57,276 nucleotides of DNA from CAZVGZ01 sp964627605 (lineage in GTDB: Bacteria > Latescibacterota > MWCZ01 > CAZVGZ01). Below are positions 18,616 to 28,271 of the stretch, piece by piece. The notes below the pieces were generated by a model that had not been told where the DNA came from, made no database searches, and saw only the letters and a program-made list of their open reading frames with translations. The position numbers were made by a program, and so were the translations under genes. The stretch's first letter is position 1. Each line of letters opens with the position of its first letter. The DNA is taken from NCBI GenBank assembly GCA_964627605.1, contig CAZVGZ010000022.1, positions 1 to 57,276 of the forward strand. Reading direction: 5' to 3'.

Positions 18616-19737
18616 ATGCGAGTGACTATCTCCACCGCTGAGTTGCTGGGATTGATTCAGACTGTGGTGGACGCCGTGCCAAGCAAGAGCACGCTGCCAA
18701 TTTTGTCCAATCTTCTGGTGGTCGCCGAGGATGGCCGGTGTCGGTTGGCCGCCACCGATCTTGACCTCTCAGTTGCCACAGAAATCCCGCTGGCTATCGA
18801 CAAGCCGGGCAGAGCAACTGTACCAGCACGCAAGATGTTCGAAATTGTGCGAGCTCTGCCTGACGGCATGCTGACATTGAGCGAAACCGATGGACGAATT
18901 ACGCTTCGTAGCGACACTGGTGAATACAGCCTTTTGGGCATGCCCGCCGATGAGTTCCCAACTCTTCAGGAAGGGTTGGAGGGAACCGCAGTGAAAATTG
19001 ACGGTGCCCTGCTCAACAGGATGATGAAAAAAACCGCATTTGCGGTGTGCCCCGATGACACCAAACCAGCTCTGGTTGGCGTCCACTGGACCGTGAAAGC
19101 GGGTGAGACCGTAATGGTGGCGACTGACGGTCACCGGTTGGCTCGGATAAGCGAATCTCTAGATGGCGCTGACGACCTTCCTGAAGTGAAGGCTATAGTG
19201 CCGCGTCGGGCGCTTGCGCAGTTTGAGAAGCTCCTCACTGACGAACGCCCGCTCCAGCATGTCACAATCGGTGAGCGCCAGGTGTGGTTCCATTTCACCG
19301 GTGCCGATCTGTACGCACGGTTGATAGATGCCACCTATCCCGACGTTGAAACCGTTATACCCGACAACAACGACCAGCATCTGCGAATATCCTCAAATCT
19401 TTTGATTCCAGCGGCCCACCGGATGGACGTATTGTCGAGTTCCCAGAACCATCAGGTCCGCGTATCGCTGCGCCCCAATTCAGTAGAGCTATCCACTCTC
19501 AACCGGGAAACTGGTGCCGAGGCGCACGAGGCTGTGGAGGCCGACTACGCTGGCGACGAGATGGACATCGGGTACAACGGCAACTACATGCTTGAGATTT
19601 TGAGTAAGATAGATTCAGACGAGGTAGCTGTGGAGTTCAAAGAGCCGGTCAGCCCAGCGATAGTCCGCCCGGTGGACCAGCCTGAGGGCGAGGACTATTT
19701 TTGCCTTCTTATGCCGCTCTTGCTGCGCGATTCCTGA
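18616..19737 (+). CDS. dnaN: DNA polymerase III beta subunit (sliding clamp)
   Basis: The ring-shaped processivity clamp of the replicase. At 373 residues it has the normal three-domain length. Recognisable elements are LPILSNLLVVAEDGRCRLAATDLDLS, the ATDGHRLA motif (about residue 174) and the C-terminal pocket ending DYFCLLMPLLL. GAGAGG precedes the ATG. It heads the block dnaN-recF-dciA-gyrB-gyrA, all on the plus strand. dnaA is not adjacent. Confidence 0.97.
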   Translation: MRVTISTAELLGLIQTVVDAVPSKSTLPILSNLLVVAEDGRCRLAATDLDLSVATEIPLAIDKPGRATVPARKMFEIVRALPDGMLTLSETDGRITLRSDTGEYSLLGMPADEFPTLQEGLEGTAVKIDGALLNRMMKKTAFAVCPDDTKPALVGVHWTVKAGETVMVATDGHRLARISESLDGADDLPEVKAIVPRRALAQFEKLLTDERPLQHVTIGERQVWFHFTGADLYARLIDATYPDVETVIPDNNDQHLRISSNLLIPAAHRMDVLSSSQNHQVRVSLRPNSVELSTLNRETGAEAHEAVEADYAGDEMDIGYNGNYMLEILSKIDSDEVAVEFKEPVSPAIVRPVDQPEGEDYFCLLMPLLLRDS

Positions 19738-19794
19738 CCACTTAATCTCGCCAATTTGGCGGACGGCGCGTCTGGTGAAGGGAACGTCCTGTCG

Positions 19795-20889
19795 GTGTCG
19801 CTCCATGTGTTGACTTTGACCGATTTTCGCAACTACGAGCGACTGGATCTGGTTTGCAGCGAAAGGATCAATCTCGTGGTCGGTCCCAACGGCCACGGCA
19901 AGTCGAATCTGCTTGAGGCGGTTCAGGCTCTTTCGCTAGGGAAATCCCCGAAAGCTGCCTCGGATTCAGAGTTGGTCCGGTGGGGTGCATTGGGATATAG
20001 CGTCGCCGGGCGGATCGGCGCGACGAGGTCGCCAAGTGTGATGGAGCTGTCTTACCAACCGGGTCGCGGCAAAGTTTGCCACTTGGATGGTGAGCGAGTC
20101 AAGCCGCTGTCCGATCTTGTGGGTCGGCTGCGGACAGTAAGTGTCGCCCCGGAATCGGTGGAAGGCGAATGCCGTCGGGCAGGGGGAAGGCGGCGGGCGC
20201 TTGACCGATTTGTTGCGCAGTGTAATTCGGAGTACCTCCAAAACCTGAAAGCATATCAACATGCGGTCGAGCGGCTCAACGCGGTGATGAAATCCCGGAG
20301 CGACGACGCCCTTATCTCTGCTGCAGAAGAGCCGGTATGTGGGCTCAGCGTAGAGTTGACTCGCAAACGGCTCAGAATGATGGACTCGCTCAACACTCAC
20401 CTTTTAGCAAGCTACCGCCAAATTGCCGATGTTGAAGCGGATGTAGAGATCGGCTCACAGCCTTCAGTGGCGAATGTGGAACAGGACGATGCGGTGGAAA
20501 GGTTGGCGGCGCTGCTTCGGTCAGGTCGGGGACAGGCATCGCGATTGGGCTACATCAGACATGGTGCTCACCGAGAGCCGGTTGATCTGAGGCTCAATGG
20601 CAGGCCTGCTGAGCAACACGCCTCGCAAGGGCAGCTAAAACTTGCTTTTATAGCGTGGCGGTTGGCTGAAGCGGCGGTGTTTACAGAGCTAGGCGGCGAA
20701 AAACCCACACTGGTCTTGGATGATCCGTTCTCCGAGCTAGACCGGGAACATGCGATGAACCTGATTGATGCCTTCGACGGATGGGGCCAGATGTTTTTGG
20801 CCACAGCGCGGGATGACGATCTGCCACTTACCGGGAACCGTTTTGCCAGAATTGAAGTTCTGGAAGGCCATGCAGAGCGTGTTGGATAG
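19795..20889 (+). CDS. recF: DNA replication/repair protein RecF
   Basis: SMC-like ATPase that helps load RecA at gaps. Walker A is GPNGHGKSNLLEA, the signature motif is SQGQLKLAFIAWRLAEA, and Walker B is LVLDDPFSELDREH. I take the GTG at 19795 as start because the conserved SLHVLTLTDFRNYERLDL begins there, with AAGGGA 11 nt upstream; a TTG at 19756 would add 13 residues. The gene follows dnaN by 57 nt and overlaps the next start by 20 nt. Confidence 0.94.
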   Translation: MSLHVLTLTDFRNYERLDLVCSERINLVVGPNGHGKSNLLEAVQALSLGKSPKAASDSELVRWGALGYSVAGRIGATRSPSVMELSYQPGRGKVCHLDGERVKPLSDLVGRLRTVSVAPESVEGECRRAGGRRRALDRFVAQCNSEYLQNLKAYQHAVERLNAVMKSRSDDALISAAEEPVCGLSVELTRKRLRMMDSLNTHLLASYRQIADVEADVEIGSQPSVANVEQDDAVERLAALLRSGRGQASRLGYIRHGAHREPVDLRLNGRPAEQHASQGQLKLAFIAWRLAEAAVFTELGGEKPTLVLDDPFSELDREHAMNLIDAFDGWGQMFLATARDDDLPLTGNRFARIEVLEGHAERVG

Positions 20890-21280
20890 AATTGAGAGGG
20901 TTTCGCCAGCATCCCACGAGAGGTCTGGGCGGTTCGCGTCAATCGATGGACCGCTGGGCGACGTCTTGAGTGAGTGGGGTTTGAAAGAGGCCGTGGCGAA
21001 CCACCTATTGGGAAATAAAATTACCGAGTTGTGGGCCGACGCCGCAGGACTTGCGTTATCGAAAGGGACAGAGCATTTGGCGTGGGATCAAAACGTTTTG
21101 ACGGCCAGCATTGAGTCTTCCACGCTAAGGCACGAAGCCTCTCTCAAGAGCCGACAGATCGCGCAGGAATTGAATACGCTTATCGGATTCGACGCGGTGG
21201 CGCGGATCGAAGTGCGGGCTTGGCCTGCACAGTCAAGCCAAACCACCACAAACAGACATATCGCTAAGAACAAGGGGTGA
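20870..21280 (+). CDS. DUF721/DciA-like protein
   Basis: A 136-residue protein of the DUF721 group that includes DciA, the ancestral loader/partner of replicative helicase DnaB. Visible features are GPLGDVLSEWGLKEAV near residue 24, ITELWADAAGLALS (the conserved W) and LTASIESSTLRHEASL. The ATG at 20870 has GGAAGG upstream and lies within the end of recF. Position between recF and gyrB is typical for DciA. Confidence 0.8.
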   Translation: MQSVLDRIERVSPASHERSGRFASIDGPLGDVLSEWGLKEAVANHLLGNKITELWADAAGLALSKGTEHLAWDQNVLTASIESSTLRHEASLKSRQIAQELNTLIGFDAVARIEVRAWPAQSSQTTTNRHIAKNKG

Positions 21281-21284
21281 TTTC

Positions 21285-23228
21285 ATGGCCGACGGTGCGT
21301 TGGCGAACCAGGGTGATCAGGACGGATATAGCGCTAAGGACATTCAGGTCTTGGAAGGTCTCGAAGCGGTGCGGATGCGTCCTGGCATGTATATCGGTTC
21401 AACAGGTCCACAGGGGCTCCAAAACATGCTCAGGGAGGTCGTGGACAACTCAGCGGACGAGGCTCTGGCTGGCTACTGCACAGAGGTCAACGTCACCGTT
21501 AACGCCGATGGATCGTACTCGGTCCGTGATGATGGTCGAGGCATCCCGGTAGATGAACATGAGAAATCGGGAATTTCGGCGCTCGAACTGGTTATGACAA
21601 CACTTCACGCTGGTGGAAAGTTTGACCAGAACGCCTATAAAGTATCGGGCGGACTGCACGGTGTGGGAGTCAGTGTGACCAACGCGCTCTCAGAGTGGTG
21701 CTGGGTGGAGGTCCATCAGCAGGGGAAAATCTGGCGGCAGCGCTACGAGCTAGGTGAGCCGGTATCCAAAGTTGAGGTGATTGGAGAGACAGATCGCACA
21801 GGTTCGATCACATGCTTTAAGCCTGACCGGACGATAATGGAAGGCGACATAAGTCACGAGGCTTTGGTACATCTACTTAGGGAACAGGCGTTCTTGAACA
21901 AAGGTGTCACCATAACTCTGGACACTGAGGCAACAGAAGGGCGCGAGGCCTCCACCGACACATTTCTATACGCCGGTGGCATTGTCGAATATGTTCAGTA
22001 CATAGACGAGGTCAAAATTCCACTGCACGCCCCACCAATCTACATCGAAGCGGATCGCGATGATGTCATAGTAGAACTGGCGATGCAGTACAACGACTCT
22101 TTCCACGAGGAGATCGCCACCTACGTCAACAACATCAACACCGTCGAAGGCGGCACTCACCTGGCAGGCCTTCGCGCAGCGTTGACCACATCCATCAACA
22201 CGTACGCGCAGAAATACAACCTGCTCAAAGACCTCAAAAACGGACTTTCAGGCGAAGACGTTCGCGAGGGACTCACAGCGATCCTGAGCTTGAAAGTGCC
22301 GAATCCGCAGTTTGAGAGCCAGACCAAAATCAGGTTGGGCAACCCAGAGATCAAAGGTTTGGTGCAGTCGGTGGTAAACGAGAAGCTCGCAGAGTTTTTC
22401 GAGGAGAACCCCACTGTCGTCAAGCGTGTTATCGGCAAAGCAATTGATGCCGCACGCGCTCGTGCTGCTGCCCGCAAAGCCCGCGATCTTGCGCGTCGCA
22501 AGAGCATTTTGGAGGGCGGTGGGCTGCCGATGAAGCTGGCGGATTGCAGCGACACCGACCCGGAGGCCTGCGAGATTTTTCTTGTTGAGGGCGACTCGGC
22601 TGGCGGATCGGCAAAACAGGGCCGCGACAGACGCTTTCAGGCTGTACTGCCTCTGTGGGGCAAGATGCTCAACGCCGAAAAGGCGCGTGTGGATAAAGTG
22701 CTGGGCAACGAAAAACTACAGCCGGTTATCCAGGCGTTGGGTGCCGGGATTGGGGAGGATTTCGGTCCTGAGAAGATACGCTACCACAAGGTCATCATCA
22801 TGGCGGATGCGGATGTTGATGGCTCTCATATCCGCACACTGATCTTGACGTTTTTCTTCCGTTATATGCGCCCAATGATCGAAGGCGGATTTGTCTATGT
22901 CGCCCAGCCGCCGCTGTACTTAGTGTCAAAGGGCAAGCAGGAAAACTACGTCTACTCAGATGAAGAGCGCGACCAGGTGATTGAGGGGTTCGGCGGCAAT
23001 CGGGGCGTAACAGTCCAGCGCTACAAAGGTCTGGGCGAGATGAATGCCGATCAGCTGTGGGAGACCACAATGAACCCTGAGTCTAGAACAATTCTCAGGG
23101 TGGACCTTGAGGACGCGGTGGAAGCGGACAGGGTTGTGACCGTACTGATGGGTCCAGATGTGGAACCCAGGCGCAAATACATTGAAGATCACGCTCAATA
23201 CGTTACCAGATTCGAGGTCGATGCCTAG
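21285..23228 (+). CDS. gyrB: DNA gyrase subunit B
   Basis: ATPase subunit of gyrase, 647 residues. The GHKL ATPase motifs are EVVDNSADEALAGYC, RDDGRGIPV and SGGLHGVGVSVTNALS. The TOPRIM motifs are LVEGDSAGGSAKQGRDR and MADADVDGSHIRTLIL, and the C-terminal motif is QRYKGLGEMN. The start is 4 nt after the dciA stop with GGGGTGA as ribosome-binding site. A chance DnaA-box-like TGTGGATAA lies inside at 22688-22696. Confidence 0.98.
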   Translation: MADGALANQGDQDGYSAKDIQVLEGLEAVRMRPGMYIGSTGPQGLQNMLREVVDNSADEALAGYCTEVNVTVNADGSYSVRDDGRGIPVDEHEKSGISALELVMTTLHAGGKFDQNAYKVSGGLHGVGVSVTNALSEWCWVEVHQQGKIWRQRYELGEPVSKVEVIGETDRTGSITCFKPDRTIMEGDISHEALVHLLREQAFLNKGVTITLDTEATEGREASTDTFLYAGGIVEYVQYIDEVKIPLHAPPIYIEADRDDVIVELAMQYNDSFHEEIATYVNNINTVEGGTHLAGLRAALTTSINTYAQKYNLLKDLKNGLSGEDVREGLTAILSLKVPNPQFESQTKIRLGNPEIKGLVQSVVNEKLAEFFEENPTVVKRVIGKAIDAARARAAARKARDLARRKSILEGGGLPMKLADCSDTDPEACEIFLVEGDSAGGSAKQGRDRRFQAVLPLWGKMLNAEKARVDKVLGNEKLQPVIQALGAGIGEDFGPEKIRYHKVIIMADADVDGSHIRTLILTFFFRYMRPMIEGGFVYVAQPPLYLVSKGKQENYVYSDEERDQVIEGFGGNRGVTVQRYKGLGEMNADQLWETTMNPESRTILRVDLEDAVEADRVVTVLMGPDVEPRRKYIEDHAQYVTRFEVDA

Positions 23229-23328
23229 GGTCTCTTTTCGACCGACGCCTTAAATGTAGGCTGAACTCTAGGATGAGACCGCGCAAATTGACAGGAACCG
23301 GTTAGAAGGACGACTACGGGGATAATCC

Positions 23329-25929
23329 ATGCTCGAACCACGCCAATCCATCATGCCCATCCCGATCGAAAACGAGATGCACAAGTCGTACATGGCCTAC
23401 GCCATGAGCACCCTTGTCGCTCGTGCTCTCCCAGACGTCTCAGACGGTCTCAAACCATCTCAGCGGCGTATCTTGGTGGCGATGAACGACCTCAATTTGA
23501 GGCCCAACGCAAAGTACAGAAAGTGCGCTAAAATCGCCGGAGATACATCGGGCAACTACCATCCCCACGGGGAGCAGATCGTCTATCCGACCCTCTACCG
23601 GATGGCCCAGAATTTTAGCCTCCGCTATCCCCTGGTCGATGGGCAGGGCAACTTCGGTTCGATTGACGGCGATCCACCGGCGGCCATGCGGTATACAGAA
23701 GCGAAAATGACCTCCGCTGCGCTGGAGATGTTGGCGGACTTAGAGCGCGACACTGTTGACCTGGAGCCGAACTACGACGAAACTCTTATGGTTCCGACGG
23801 TTCTGCCAGCCAGGTTTCCCAATCTGCTCTGCAACGGCGCGACCGGTATCGCGGTTGGTATGGCGACGAACATCCCACCGCATAATTTGAACGAAATCGT
23901 CGCCGCTGCTATCGCATTGGTGGACGACCCGTCCCTTGAGCCTGATGACCTGATGGAACATGTCAGCGGCCCAGATTTCCCCACTGGCGGAATCATCTAC
24001 GGCGTCGAAGGCATAAGAGATGCATACCGCACAGGCCGAGGTAAAATCAAGATCAGAGCACGGGCGACAATTGAGCGGCTGACCAACGGGCGCGACGGGA
24101 TAATCATCACTGAGATTCCGTACATGCTCAACGGCACGACACTGAAAGAAAAAATAGCTGAGGTAGCAAGAAACAAAGTTGTGGAAGGCATTTCGGATTT
24201 CCGTGACGAATCGGATCGTGACGGGATGCGGATGGTTATTGAGCTCAAACGCGACGCCTATCCAGAGGTCACCCTTAATCAGCTCTACAAGCACACGCCA
24301 ATGGAGTCGGTTTTTGGGATCATCATGCTCGCCCTCGTGGAGGGGCAGCCAAGGGAGTTGTCGCTCAAGCAGATGATTCAGGCGTTTATCGACCACCGCC
24401 ACGAAGTGATAACTCGGCGGACCCACTACGATCTCGACCAGGCGCGCAAGCGTGACCACATATTACAGGGGCTTTTGATAGCGCTGCAAAACCTGGATGA
24501 GGTGATTGAGACAATCCGCTCATCGCCAGACTCAGCAAGCGCGAAAGCCGCTCTGATAGAGAAGTTCGAGCTCTCTGACGAACAGACCGATGCTATTCTA
24601 GATATGCGGTTGGGACGACTCACCGCGCTTGAGCAGGATCGCATAGAGGCTGAGCATAACGAGCTAACCATCAAGATCTCCGAACTGGTGGGGATTCTCG
24701 CGTCTGTCGACCTTCGTATGGGGGTCATCAAAGACGAGTTGATCGAGGTCAGGGATAGATATGGCGACGAGCGTCGCACCGAGATTCTCTACTCTACTGG
24801 CGATTTCTCAATAGAGGACCTGGTAGCCGAAGAGGATATGGTCGTCACCGTCAGCCATCTGGGCTACATTAAGCGACTGCCACTGACGACATATCGCAGC
24901 CAACGTCGCGGTGGGCGCGGCGTTGCAGGGATGTCAACTAGAGACGAGGATTTCGTTGAGCATCTTTTTGTGGCTTCCACCCACTCCGATCTGCTCTGTA
25001 TGACTACGACCGGCCACTGCTACCGGCTCAAGGTCTACGAGGTGCCCCAGGCTGGGCGAGCTGCCAGGGGACGACCGCTAGTCAACCTGTTGGAGGCGGC
25101 CAAAGACGCCAAAATCGCCGCAGTGATGCCCGTGAAAGATTACTCCAACCAGATGCTGGCGATGGTAACGCAGAAGGGTACGATCAAGAAATCGACCCTG
25201 GAGTCGTTCTCCAAAGTCAATCGGCGTGGCGTTATCGCCATCAAGACCACGCCTGGCGATGAGTTGGTGGACGTTGGGATCACCGACGGAACACTCCAGA
25301 TCGTTATCGGCACCCGCAACGGACAGGCTATTCGTTTTAACGAGGATGAAGTCAGAGCGATGGGCCGCATAGCCCGAGGCGTGCGCGGCATCCGTCTTAA
25401 AGGCGACGATCAGGTCGTGGGAATGGTCATCGTTCGCGACGCCGAGCACAGCCTGTTGACAGTGTGCCGCAACGGCTATGGCAAACGCTCGCCGATTGAG
25501 GATTACCGGCTCAGTCATCGCGGCGGCATGGGTGTCATCAACATCAAGACCACCGAACGCAACGGCCCGGTGATCGCGCTCAAAGATGTTGTCGACGAGA
25601 ACGAGCTGATGATCGTCACCGATTCTGGCGTGCTGATCCGTTGCCCCATCGCCCAGATCAACACTATCGGTCGCAATACCCAAGGCGTTCGGCTGATCAA
25701 AGTCGGCGAAGGCGATGTGGTGCGGGATGTTGCCCGCCTCGCGATTCCTGAAGACGGCGAAGAGGGCGATGGGGCCATTGAGAATGAGGCCCCTGAAAAT
25801 GCGATCGCCGAAGGCGCTGAGGGTGATGATGAGCAGTCAGATGCCACCGACACAGAGGTCGATCAGGAACAACCACCTGACGTAAACGACGGTGACACCG
25901 ACGATACCGAGGTGCCACCATCTAGCTAA
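23329..25929 (+). CDS. gyrA: DNA gyrase subunit A
   Basis: Breakage-reunion subunit of gyrase, 866 residues. Catalytic Tyr lies in AAMRYTEAKM, preceded by the quinolone-region sequence HPHGEQIVYPTL. The GyrA box QRRGGRGV is at about residue 525, marking it as GyrA rather than ParC, and the C-terminal beta-pinwheel repeats follow. The last 60 residues are very acidic (EDGEEGDGAIENEAPEN), a tail seen in several GyrA proteins. It starts 100 nt after gyrB. Confidence 0.98.
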   Translation: MLEPRQSIMPIPIENEMHKSYMAYAMSTLVARALPDVSDGLKPSQRRILVAMNDLNLRPNAKYRKCAKIAGDTSGNYHPHGEQIVYPTLYRMAQNFSLRYPLVDGQGNFGSIDGDPPAAMRYTEAKMTSAALEMLADLERDTVDLEPNYDETLMVPTVLPARFPNLLCNGATGIAVGMATNIPPHNLNEIVAAAIALVDDPSLEPDDLMEHVSGPDFPTGGIIYGVEGIRDAYRTGRGKIKIRARATIERLTNGRDGIIITEIPYMLNGTTLKEKIAEVARNKVVEGISDFRDESDRDGMRMVIELKRDAYPEVTLNQLYKHTPMESVFGIIMLALVEGQPRELSLKQMIQAFIDHRHEVITRRTHYDLDQARKRDHILQGLLIALQNLDEVIETIRSSPDSASAKAALIEKFELSDEQTDAILDMRLGRLTALEQDRIEAEHNELTIKISELVGILASVDLRMGVIKDELIEVRDRYGDERRTEILYSTGDFSIEDLVAEEDMVVTVSHLGYIKRLPLTTYRSQRRGGRGVAGMSTRDEDFVEHLFVASTHSDLLCMTTTGHCYRLKVYEVPQAGRAARGRPLVNLLEAAKDAKIAAVMPVKDYSNQMLAMVTQKGTIKKSTLESFSKVNRRGVIAIKTTPGDELVDVGITDGTLQIVIGTRNGQAIRFNEDEVRAMGRIARGVRGIRLKGDDQVVGMVIVRDAEHSLLTVCRNGYGKRSPIEDYRLSHRGGMGVINIKTTERNGPVIALKDVVDENELMIVTDSGVLIRCPIAQINTIGRNTQGVRLIKVGEGDVVRDVARLAIPEDGEEGDGAIENEAPENAIAEGAEGDDEQSDATDTEVDQEQPPDVNDGDTDDTEVPPSS

Positions 25930-25935
25930 CGCCAA

Positions 25936-25972
25936 CCGCCGCCATATCGACTGGTGAGTCGGATGGCGGCGG
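25936..25972 (+). terminator. Long hairpin after gyrA
   Basis: CCGCCGCCAT pairs with ATGGCGGCGG, and an inner CGACT/AGTCG pair extends the stem. The hairpin lies 6 nt after the gyrA stop. No T-run follows (TATATTAG), so it may act as an mRNA-stabilising or Rho-assisted structure rather than a strong intrinsic terminator. Confidence 0.6.
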
Positions 25973-26014
25973 TATATTAGCACTTCAACTCTTCGCCGGG
26001 TAGACCGGCCATGG

Positions 26015-26412
26015 ATGTGCTTCGCGACAGAACACGGGCCGTACCTGCCAAGTTTCTGGTTGCTGGAGCCGTTCGTGATGACGCTCGATATCAGAGAGGT
26101 GGAGAACGGTTTTGATCTGGAGTTTAGGACTGAAGGGGGCTTGGACCGGGTGCCGTTTGCCATCGAGTGCTATTTCGAGCCTCCAGGTGAGTGGGAGACT
26201 GAGGGCGAGGTGATGTTGGTCAGTAGTGCCGCAACTCTCCTGAAATCAGGCGACGGCGTGTTTCGCGTTCGCATGACGCCACTGTCACAGACGGTGCCAT
26301 CACGCCGCAACCGATTCGTCCCTGAGAAGTGGCGAGCGCAAAACTGTCTGGTCGGGGACGTTCTTCGGCCTTTCAGTAGAGCAGGCGCTACAGCCACGAT
26401 GATCGGAGTTAC
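26015..26412 (+). pseudogene. 3'-truncated fragment of an unrecognised protein
   Basis: About 130 codons with coding character from the ATG at 26015 (EPFVMTLDIREVENGFDLEF, YFEPPGEWETEGEV, VMLVSSAATLLKSGDG). At about 26412 the sequence switches to the antisense of the convergent toroid-enzyme remnant, so the true 3' end is missing. The N-terminus begins abruptly, so the 5' part may be lost as well. The beta-rich sequence could be the C-terminal domain of a heparinase- or lyase-like enzyme, but I do not recognise it. Confidence 0.35.
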
Positions 26413-26413
26413 C

Positions 26414-27224
26414 CTACCAGACCATGTCGGCGACCTCGCATATCTCCACCGAGTTGCCGCGACAGTCGAGGAACAGGTCCGATCCAGGCATATACTCTGG
26501 GGAATAGCCGATCAACGGGTCGCCCATCTCCCGCGCCCATCGGTAGCACGCATCGGTCCGCTGTAGTATCTCTTTGTCATCGGCGGCGACTGCGTAGGCT
26601 GTTATCGCCATCAGTGCATAGAGACCATGGTGAAAATGCCAGAAATCGTATCGCCCGTCCTCATTCTTAAACACCCGGACCACGGCCCACTTCGCTAGCC
26701 CACCAGCCAACTCAAGCGCAGGTTCGTCGGCGTCGCTAGGCGGTGATTCACCTCGGCAGAAACGGCCTTTCCAAAGAAAGCGGAAAACTCCTTTGCACCT
26801 GGTCAACGCTAGCAACCTGTCGATCTTTTTCTTGCCAATCGTCAGTCAGCGAGGGTCATCGTCAACTTGAGCGAGCTCTGACAGGGCGATCAGCAATCGC
26901 CCTTCAACTGCGGTAGTACACCCTCTAGAGCGTAACTGAGACCGTCCTCGCCGATGAGGGAGAGCTGGGCTTCCAACACCGCTTTGTCAACTTCGATGTT
27001 GAGATCGCTGCCTGAGCCCAGGCGACACAGCGCCAGCGCTTCTATGAATTTGGGGGGGGGGTATTTAGGAAGGCATCGGTAACGTGATTTATCCTAAGCT
27101 GTGCCGGGTCTGTGAAAAAATCGACGTTGAAACCAAGCGCCCAACTATGTTCGGGGAACCAGACATTCGTAAGGGCGTTGATCGCCAACGACATCCGATC
27201 GGACAGATCGAGCGTGTCGGGCAT
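26414..27224 (-). pseudogene. Multiply broken toroid-type sugar-enzyme-like protein
   Basis: Pieces in order are MPDTLDLSDRMSLAINALTN from the ATG at 27224; a frameshift at a C10 tract (27052-27061), after which KFIEALALCRLGSGSDLNIE resumes; a further break near 26905; EGRLLIALSELAQVDDDPR interrupted by TGA at 26848-26846; and KKKIDRLLALTRCKGVF, WHFHHGLYALMAITAYAVAADD and CRGNSVEICEVADM before a truncation at 26414. Eight C residues instead of ten would restore the first frame, and the TGA occupies a position where Trp seems expected. The helical pattern suggests an alpha/alpha-toroid enzyme like the one at 54508-56589. At least four independent lesions are visible. Confidence 0.65.
27052..27061 (-). 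repeat. Poly-C tract (10) causing a frameshift
   Basis: Ten consecutive C residues on the coding (minus) strand. The downstream frame KFIEALALCRLG is restored if the tract has eight or eleven residues. Longer-than-usual homopolymers in intact genes of this window (G9 at about 32223-32231, a G8 run at about 44335) stay in frame. Confidence 0.85.
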
Positions 27225-27494
27225 TTCGCTGGTGGTAAGTTGTCCTTTAACAGAGCTAGACATCGGGTTGTGGGGTAGCATTGGCGATCCTCATTAGTTG
27301 GGTGGGAGAGAACGGTAAAGATACACTGTCCTCTACTGATGTGAATCTCCAAAGTTGTATTCAGTCGTGTCGAAATGCTGAAATCGTACTGAGTCGGCGG
27401 CTTTTGGAAACGATGAGCACCCACTAAGCACCGCTCCACCTACTCACGTACCTTCATCGCGTCTTCGAATACGACCCAATGTGAAACAAGAACC

Positions 27495-28271
27495 ATGGGA
27501 CAGCCGATGGACGCGAATGAACAGTCGGCATTTCTTGAAGGCGGAATCTCTGTCGAGGCCGCCCTTAAAGCCGATCGACGCAAGATTGAAGCCGTTCTGA
27601 TAAAACAGGGCAAGAAAGACCGGACTACAGACAGAATCAGGAGTCTAGCCAAGTCGGCAGGCGTGCCCGTGACGACGGTATCCGCCGAGGAGATAGAAAA
27701 GCACTCAAGCGGGCGCAGCCACGGTGGGATTGGAGCCATCGTTGGCGAGCGGAGCTTCCAGCCGATGACCGATCTCGTCAACAGCGCTCAAACCCCGTTC
27801 GTGATAATGTGCGATGGGATAGAAGACCCGTTCAATTTCGGAAGCGCGCTAAGGTCGCTCTACGCCGCCGGGGCCAGCGGTGTTGTGCTGCCACCGCGAA
27901 ACTGGATGAGCGCGGCCGGGGTGGTGGTGCGATCGTCCGCTGGAGCGAGTGAACTGCTCGACATCGCAATCGCGCAATCGGCTGATGAGGCTGCCGAGAA
28001 ATTTCGCCAAAACGGCTTGACCATCGCCTGCACTGGAGAGCGGGGCTCGACGTCGTTGTATGATACCGACCTCACCGTCCCTCTGTTTCTACTAATCGGC
28101 GGGGAGAGGCGCGGTGTCACTCGCTCATTTATGAGCAAGGCGGACCTGATAGTCCATGTACCCTACGCAAAGCGGTTCAACGCCGCACTCTCGACTAGCT
28201 CCGCCGCCGCTGTTATTGCGTTCGAGGTGATGAGGCAGCGGCTTAGCGCACCAGGACCATCCGCCGCGTAA
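27495..28271 (+). CDS. TrmH family (SpoU) RNA 2'-O-methyltransferase
   Basis: A 258-residue SPOUT-class methyltransferase acting on tRNA or rRNA ribose. The N-terminal substrate-binding region contains AALKADRRKIEAVLIKQGKK, and the catalytic domain has motif 1 DGIEDPFNFGSALRSLYAAG, motif 2 LLIGGERRGVTRSF and motif 3 VPYAKRFNAALSTSSAAAV (the knot). All motifs are intact. A start at 27495 or the ATG at 27510 is possible. The precise nucleotide target is unknown. The 3' end overlaps the antisense FlgD-like remnant by about 30 nt. Confidence 0.9.
   Translation: MGQPMDANEQSAFLEGGISVEAALKADRRKIEAVLIKQGKKDRTTDRIRSLAKSAGVPVTTVSAEEIEKHSSGRSHGGIGAIVGERSFQPMTDLVNSAQTPFVIMCDGIEDPFNFGSALRSLYAAGASGVVLPPRNWMSAAGVVVRSSAGASELLDIAIAQSADEAAEKFRQNGLTIACTGERGSTSLYDTDLTVPLFLLIGGERRGVTRSFMSKADLIVHVPYAKRFNAALSTSSAAAVIAFEVMRQRLSAPGPSAA

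Noticed and set aside
22688..22696. Perfect DnaA-box TGTGGATAA inside gyrB
   Set aside because: It lies in a conserved coding stretch of gyrB and is expected by chance in a window this size.
26846..26848. In-frame TGA as a selenocysteine codon because selB is present
   Set aside because: The surrounding sequence suggests Trp at this position, there is no SECIS-like hairpin just downstream that I could see, and the gene has several other lesions.
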